Assembly (NCBI GenBank): GCA_945787595.1
Contig: CALZJV010000010.1
Location: 1-27,794 of the forward strand
DNA: 27,794 nucleotides
From: an uncultured Desulfobacterales bacterium
Lineage (GTDB): Bacteria; Desulfobacterota; Desulfobacteria; Desulfobacterales; JAFDCJ01
Direction: 5' to 3'
Below, piece after piece: positions 23,845-27,794 of this stretch. The position numbers and the translations under genes were made by a program. The stretch's first letter is position 1. Every line of letters begins with the position of its first letter. Under the pieces are notes generated by a model. It had not been told where the DNA came from and made no database searches. It saw only the letters and a list, made by a program, of their open reading frames with translations.

Positions 23845-25401
23845 TTATGCTTTTTCCTGATGTCCGTTTTCAAGGTCCAAATGGAAGCGGACCGGACCGC
23901 GGTAATTGTCGCCAAATCGAGTATGCAGAGCACAGGCGGAATCGGGTCGCGACCAGGAGGTTGCAATTGCGCCGTGGCCTTTGGGAAAGCAGGAAACTTC
24001 GGCCGGGATGTGATCCAAGGGCGCCAGGGCGGCTTCCTTGTCCACCAGGTCGTCTTTTTCAGCATAGCAAATGAGAAACGGGATCTTTTTTTCCTGCAGA
24101 CGCTTGAAATTTAGGGCGCGCTCGAACAGTTTGAAGGGCAGGTTGCCCTGGCGATCCACCGGGACGGTATAAGAATAAAAACTCATTTTGGTTATCGCTT
24201 CGGGCAGATCATTGCGGTCGTAAATTAACCAGTGGTTGATGGCGGCGGCTGTTTTGCTGATTTTTGCCGGACCACCGTCACCGTTGTCAAAAATTTTCAG
24301 GTCGCGATAAAGCGTATACAAAGGTGCTTCTTTTTCCATACTTTTCAACTTGTAAACCCAGCTCATCACCTTGCCGTCCACAACGCGGTTGCCGTTGGGC
24401 AATGGTTTGACGGCATAGCCCAGGTCTCTGAAACGCGACGGGAGGTGCTGCATGTACTCCACCAGGGCTGTGCTGCGGGTGCCGTCCATGGGTGCTACGC
24501 AGTTAATCAAGGCATCGACCAGGCCGTCCAGTTCTCCGGAAAGCAGGCCGGTCATCGCTACAAATCCGCCCTGGCAGAAGCCGTTCAGGGTGACGGGCTG
24601 CCCGTGTCGTTTTTTAAGGATCTCACAAAATGTGCGGGTATCCAGCGCATCCTGCTCCCCTGTGAGGGTTTGAACAGCCGGCGTCGCGTCTATATCTTTG
24701 AGAATGCGAATGTAGGTGGGGATCCCCTGGTTGGCATATGCATGGACGTAGCTTTTGTTTTCACCGGGTAAAAATGCCAGGATGTTGGGCCCCAAAACGT
24801 AGGGCGGCACGATGAGAACCGGCTTGCCGTTTTCTCTGACACCCTCGGGGGTGGTCGGCAACACCTGATAAATTAGAAAGCGGTCCGTTTCACCGGCTTT
24901 GACGTAGCCGCCGTCGTTGAAATGGAAACCGTATTCGGGTTTTATGGCGCGAATGGCTTCCGGATAGGCGTAGAGGAGGGTTTCCAGCAACCGGGCCTCA
25001 TTTTCGGTAAAATCGACAATTGTCTCGCCTTCACGCTTGAAGACGGTATTCTGCCATGCCTGCATGGCCTCATTGGCCCTGGCGCCGTGGTACTCAAGCA
25101 TGGTCTTCATACCGCTGTGGAAACCTTTCTCGGCTACCTGCAGGTTGAACTGTAAAAGTTCAAAATAGTCCCGCATGCTATCGGCAGGAGGATGACTCAG
25201 GAGTTTTTCTTGTTCCGTGGATAAGAATGCCTCCAGTGCGGTCCAAAAGGGCTGCATGAATTGCTGGTGATACTTGACAAGGGCGCTGCCGTAAGCCACA
25301 CTGGTGCGCATTTGTGCTGCGCCGAGTTGAAGCATCATGCGTTGAAAATCCGGAAGATCTTGCCAAAATTTTACAGTCCCGTCGTCGATATCTGCCTTCA
25401 T
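23845..25401 (-). CDS. phaC2: Second PHA synthase-like enzyme (PhaC family, class I-like)
   Basis: This 518-residue protein has a helical N-terminal domain (about 1-150) and an alpha/beta-hydrolase domain with PhaC features. The lipase-like box is GFCQGG (C276), the acid lies in CYAEKDDLVD (D450 or D451), and the histidine is H476 in PKGHGAI. The Cys nucleophile in GxCxGG is diagnostic of PHA synthases rather than ordinary hydrolases. Length is between class III (about 355) and class I (about 590), and it is clearly divergent from the class III copy at 20704-21882. AAGGAG about 8 bases before ATG supports the start. It is 40 bases downstream of a phasin gene and followed at 5 bases by a small helical protein, forming a phasin-synthase-partner operon. 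Substrate range unknown; it could be another acyltransferase. Confidence 0.82.
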   Translation of the reverse strand: MKADIDDGTVKFWQDLPDFQRMMLQLGAAQMRTSVAYGSALVKYHQQFMQPFWTALEAFLSTEQEKLLSHPPADSMRDYFELLQFNLQVAEKGFHSGMKTMLEYHGARANEAMQAWQNTVFKREGETIVDFTENEARLLETLLYAYPEAIRAIKPEYGFHFNDGGYVKAGETDRFLIYQVLPTTPEGVRENGKPVLIVPPYVLGPNILAFLPGENKSYVHAYANQGIPTYIRILKDIDATPAVQTLTGEQDALDTRTFCEILKKRHGQPVTLNGFCQGGFVAMTGLLSGELDGLVDALINCVAPMDGTRSTALVEYMQHLPSRFRDLGYAVKPLPNGNRVVDGKVMSWVYKLKSMEKEAPLYTLYRDLKIFDNGDGGPAKISKTAAAINHWLIYDRNDLPEAITKMSFYSYTVPVDRQGNLPFKLFERALNFKRLQEKKIPFLICYAEKDDLVDKEAALAPLDHIPAEVSCFPKGHGAIATSWSRPDSACALHTRFGDNYRGPVRFHLDLENGHQEKA

Positions 25402-25441
25402 TTCCCATCTCCTTCGTCATCCTGATTGCAGTCATCGTGAA

Positions 25442-25714
25442 TTATTCCGATTTTTGGCCCGCGAAAAAATCATCCACCTTTTTATAATTTTCATTGGCGG
25501 CATTTTTAAAGTCTTCACATCCTTTTTTGTAGGCGTCAACCCAGTTCCGAATGACCTTTTTGCCCTCTTCAGGCATCCAGGCGGCTTGCTCCAAAAAAGT
25601 GTTTACCATTTTGGCATTTTGTTCCTGAATCGTCAACATCGCATTGAAGCTGTTGTCAAAAGCGGTTTTATTAAAATCCAACATTTGTTTGAGCATTACA
25701 TTCGGGTCCATCAT
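25442..25714 (-). CDS. Phasin-like PHA granule protein (second copy)
   Basis: A 90-residue helical protein, paralogous to the phasin-like protein at 18669-18980. It shares KQMLDFNKTAF-N-FNAM, Q-AKMVN, WMPEEGKKVI-NW and FFAGQ, and lacks the Ser/Pro/Lys tail. It is first in an operon with the second PHA synthase. AGGAGG lies 6 bases before the ATG. Its promoter (25808-25835) and upstream box (25844-25858) are near-copies of those before the other phasin. A granule-coating role is inferred from context and size. Confidence 0.82.
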   Translation of the reverse strand: MMDPNVMLKQMLDFNKTAFDNSFNAMLTIQEQNAKMVNTFLEQAAWMPEEGKKVIRNWVDAYKKGCEDFKNAANENYKKVDDFFAGQKSE

Positions 25715-25807
25715 TTTTTACCTCCTATCATGTGTTTGATTTTGTTTCTGTAAACCTTTAAAAATCATGCGCTTAGATTGAATTCGGCCGCATCCGATCT
25801 TGAAGGT

Positions 25808-25835
25808 AATATAAACGGTTTGCGGGCCGTGTCAA
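25808..25835 (-). promoter_or_regulatory. Sigma-70 promoter of the second phasin operon
   Basis: On the minus strand TTGACA (25830-25835) is followed after 16 bp by TATATT (25808-25813), the same spacing as at the first phasin. The leader would be about 85 bases long. Confidence 0.8.
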
Positions 25836-25843
25836 GCAAAAAA

Positions 25844-25858
25844 TTTTGCAGTGCACAA
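25844..25858. promoter_or_regulatory. Putative PhaR-binding box upstream of the second phasin promoter
   Basis: TTTTGCAGTGCACAA differs from the box at 19073-19087 at two positions only. It is followed on both sides by similar A/T tracts (ATATTTTTTATT and ATTATTTTTTATT). A related half site, TTGCAGT, is at 25984-25990, just before phaR, which could allow autoregulation. Confidence 0.55.
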
Positions 25859-25888
25859 AAAATATTTTTTATTTATGGCTTGCTTATC

Positions 25889-25918
25889 TTGTCTTAATCT
25901 ATAATAGAATATTATAAT
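25889..25918 (+). promoter_or_regulatory. Possible promoter of phaR
   Basis: TTGTCT (25889-25894) and TATAAT (25913-25918) are 18 bp apart on the plus strand, about 95 bases upstream of the phaR start. The region is very AT-rich, so chance matches are likely. Confidence 0.35.
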
Positions 25919-26020
25919 TACTATAAATAACTTAAATATTGATTTTTTCACTTTTTCCTTGTAATAAAAAATCCTGATATTTGTTGCAGTAAGCCAAAGA
26001 ATTTAAATACGAGGTGCAAT

Positions 26021-26485
26021 ATGACCGACATGATCGTACTCAAAAAATATGCCAACCGCCGTCTGTACGATACCCAAAAAAGCGCTTATGTGACCCTGAG
26101 CGAGGTGGCCGACGTCATCCGGGAGGGTAATACCATTAAAGCATATGATGCCAAAACCAAAGTGGATGTGACGGGTTTTGTCCTGACCCAGATCATTTTA
26201 GAAGAGGCCAGGAAGAATAACGCTTTGCTGCCGGTGTCCCTGTTGCACATGATCATCCGATACGGCGAAAATGTCCTGCATGAATTCTTTGAGAATTACC
26301 TCGAACAGACGATTAACGCTTACGTGGCTTATAAAAGAGAGGCTGATGATCAGTTTAAAAAATGGCTGGAAGTGGGGATGGATTTATCGGGAATGGCGCA
26401 GCAGTCAATGACCCAACTCAATCAGTTTCAGGCGTTGTTCAAACAATTTCGCGGATCGAAACCACCCTCCGAAGAGAATGAATAA
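26021..26485 (+). CDS. phaR: PHA accumulation regulator PhaR
   Basis: A 154-residue PhaR. The N-terminal PHB/PHA accumulation DNA-binding domain is unmistakable: VLKKYANRRLYDT, YVTLSEVADVIREG and the following KVDVTGFVLTQII, about residues 5-60. A PHB_acc domain (about 65-105, LPVSLLHMIIRYG) and a helical Gln-rich end follow. PhaR binds both DNA and PHA: when no granule is present it represses phasin genes, and it moves to granules as they form. Start ATG at 26021 with GAGGTG five bases upstream. It is divergent from the phasin-phaC2 operon, whose promoter and TGC box lie in the shared 306-bp gap, as expected for a local regulator. A heptamer array begins at the base after its stop codon. Confidence 0.95.
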   Translation: MTDMIVLKKYANRRLYDTQKSAYVTLSEVADVIREGNTIKAYDAKTKVDVTGFVLTQIILEEARKNNALLPVSLLHMIIRYGENVLHEFFENYLEQTINAYVAYKREADDQFKKWLEVGMDLSGMAQQSMTQLNQFQALFKQFRGSKPPSEENE

Positions 26486-26720
26486 TGAAGATTGAAGATT
26501 GAAAATTTGTGGTATTCTATCGATTTTATTTAAATATGACCGCAAAAAGGCGCAAAAAACACATAAACCAAATTTCAGGGCATGTAAATTCAATTTTGTT
26601 ACATTGAACAAAAGTCGAAATTCTTCCTTCTTACAAATCCATTAATGCGGACAAGTATTTAGGCTATTAACTTAGATAGATTGAAATCCATAAATCTTCA
26701 ATCTTCAATCATCAATCAGC
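26486..26720. repeat. Inverted-repeat element with TGAAGAT heptamer arms, between phaR and phaZ
   Basis: The left arm is TGAAGAT, TGAAGAT, TGAAAAT (26486-26506), then TTGTGG. The right arm is AATCTTC, AATCTTC, AATCATC, AATCAGC (26693-26720), preceded by CCAT. The arms pair over at least 14 bases and flank about 180 bp of AT-rich DNA with no gene. The arm unit is nearly the same as in the element at 15314-15445. A GC-rich palindrome, GCCGG-cc-CCGGC type, follows at about 26724-26736. Confidence 0.7.
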
Positions 26721-26736
26721 AACGCCGGCCCCGGCA

Positions 26737-27794
26737 TTAGTAGCAGAATTTCCGATTGGCCTGGTCGCTGTGAGTCAATAGAAAATCTGCTATCCGACCG
26801 TAGTACTGTTTTAAAATCTGTTGGGAGCGGAAGAGTCCCATGTGGCCGGCGTCGCAGACAAGGCGCAGACTGTTTTGTGGCGGCATCGCCGGTATCAAAT
26901 CCAAGTGACCGACCGCCTGCAAAGGGGGCGCAATATGATCTGCCGTACCACCCAAGGCCCAGATGGGAACCCGGGTCGGGTAATCGGCAATATCCACTTT
27001 TTGATCGCCGATTCTGAGGTCACCGCGAATGAGTGCATTCTGAACAAATATTTTTTTGTAAGTGTCGCGGACAAAGCCGGCTGGAAAGTGATGCACGGTG
27101 TTGTACCACTGATAAAATGCTTTTTGACGCCGAGCGGCTTGATTGTCTCCGTTCTGCATGTCGCTCAAAAGATTTTTGAGGTTTTTGAAATGTTGGTCCC
27201 AGGCCATCAAATAAAAGCCCAGCACCTGAAGCCGGCCATCGTAAGTCAATCGTCCGGCACCGGGATGGTCCTGGCCGATGGTGTGGCCGAAGAAGGCAAT
27301 CATCTGGTCTATAAACCCTTCTCCAACCGTGCGGGCAAATTCCGTTAAGAATCCTTTTTCGGCTTCGGTATGCATGGGGGCGCCGGCCGATCCGAATGTT
27401 CGACCCAGCTCCGGGTACAAAATAAGGGTGGACAGCAGCAGGGGACCGGGTTGACAGATGGCGATCAAATGAGGTGGATAACCGGTGCGCTGTTTCAGAA
27501 GTTCCAGGACCTGACGATATTGGTCGACCTGACCTTCAAAATCCTCCCGATGGCGTTGACCGTTGACATACAGCGGGATGTCTTCGGCGCACTTTTGTTC
27601 CACCACCACCATGCGGGTCAGTCCACAGTCCCGCAGGAACAGCGCAACCCGTTCGGCAATGTTGGAGTGATGCCCGGCTCGCGGCGCAAAAACGACAGCA
27701 TAGTTAAGGATGCGATGGCGCACATCCGCCGAAATATCGATCACCCGCAGGCCGGGCAAGTCGAGCAGAACTTTCGAAGGGTCGTATTCGACTT
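26737..27794 (-). CDS. phaZ: Intracellular PHA depolymerase PhaZ (start beyond right edge)
   Basis: The frame is open to the last base of the window, so the N-terminus is missing. The visible part is about 352 residues. Family features: FAPRAGHHSN early on, then AEDIPL, then the nucleophile motif LIAICQPGPLLLS (catalytic Cys about 102 residues after an internal TTG at 27759), characteristic of cysteine-type intracellular PHB depolymerases (TIGR01849), the acid in ALGGTADHIAPP, and the histidine in CDAGHMGLF. It hydrolyses or thiolyses stored PHA in the cytoplasm. The family is normally about 400-420 residues, so some 50-70 are probably cut off. The internal TTG is not a likely start because upstream codons (VEYDPSKVLLD) read as normal protein. 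It is convergent with phaR across a repeat element. Confidence 0.88.
   Translation of the reverse strand, partial: VEYDPSKVLLDLPGLRVIDISADVRHRILNYAVVFAPRAGHHSNIAERVALFLRDCGLTRMVVVEQKCAEDIPLYVNGQRHREDFEGQVDQYRQVLELLKQRTGYPPHLIAICQPGPLLLSTLILYPELGRTFGSAGAPMHTEAEKGFLTEFARTVGEGFIDQMIAFFGHTIGQDHPGAGRLTYDGRLQVLGFYLMAWDQHFKNLKNLLSDMQNGDNQAARRQKAFYQWYNTVHHFPAGFVRDTYKKIFVQNALIRGDLRIGDQKVDIADYPTRVPIWALGGTADHIAPPLQAVGHLDLIPAMPPQNSLRLVCDAGHMGLFRSQQILKQYYGRIADFLLTHSDQANRKFCY

Noticed and set aside
25454..25753. Plus-strand ORF opposite the second phasin
   Set aside because: It is antisense to a gene with paralogue, ribosome site and promoter. Its hydrophobic look comes from the complement of a Lys/Glu-rich helix.
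27757..27759. TTG as the start codon of phaZ
   Set aside because: The frame stays open to the window edge with normal protein sequence, and the family has additional N-terminal residues.

Overview
The window looks like chromosomal DNA of an anaerobic Desulfobacterota (deltaproteobacterial) bacterium, probably a sulfate reducer of the Desulfobacterales. This is inferred from gene content: a LutABC plus D-lactate dehydrogenase set, class III polyhydroxyalkanoate (PHA) synthase with PhaR and phasins, a PEP-CTERM-like protein and an ExeA-type ATPase. No rRNA, tRNA or taxon-specific marker is present to prove it.

Layout. 1-8.5 kb is housekeeping: the 3' end of a RecD-like helicase, a DUF1178 protein, a YgiM-like SH3 membrane protein, a CNNM/CorC-type protein, a PilZ protein, an overlapping pair of a histone-deacetylase-family enzyme (with an added zinc ribbon) and EpmA, and a stand-alone hydantoinase/oxoprolinase-family ATPase. 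8.5-12.4 kb is visibly AT-richer. It holds an ExeA-type ATPase fused to an OmpA domain, a divergent 65-residue secreted protein with a PEP-CTERM-like tail, a structured non-coding stretch ending in a terminator, three tiny membrane-protein ORFs, and the decayed ends of an acyl-CoA synthetase and an MFS transporter. 12.4-18.3 kb is a leftward lactate-oxidation cluster: lutA-lutB-lutC (L-lactate) followed by a Dld-II type D-lactate dehydrogenase. 18.6-27.8 kb is a PHA granule locus: two paralogous phasins, class III phaE-phaC with a GAF protein, a second PHA synthase gene followed by a small coiled-coil protein, the regulator phaR, and phaZ running off the right edge.

How the genes fit together. 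Lactate oxidation yields pyruvate and reducing power. PHA stores excess acyl units as granules, and PhaZ returns them. Thiolase (phaA) and reductase (phaB) genes are not in the window. Both phasin genes have nearly the same promoter architecture: TTGACA, 16 bp, TATAAT or TATATT, preceded by a shared TTTTGCxxTGCACAA box. This suggests joint control, most simply by PhaR.

A second theme is the intergenic DNA. Nearly every non-coding gap carries a short array of degenerate 7-bp units, with a different unit at each place. Several are arranged as facing arms of an inverted repeat, some around a GC-rich hairpin core. I regard this, the paired phasin promoters, the second synthase with its small partner, and the ExeA-OmpA/PEP-CTERM-like island as the most notable observations.
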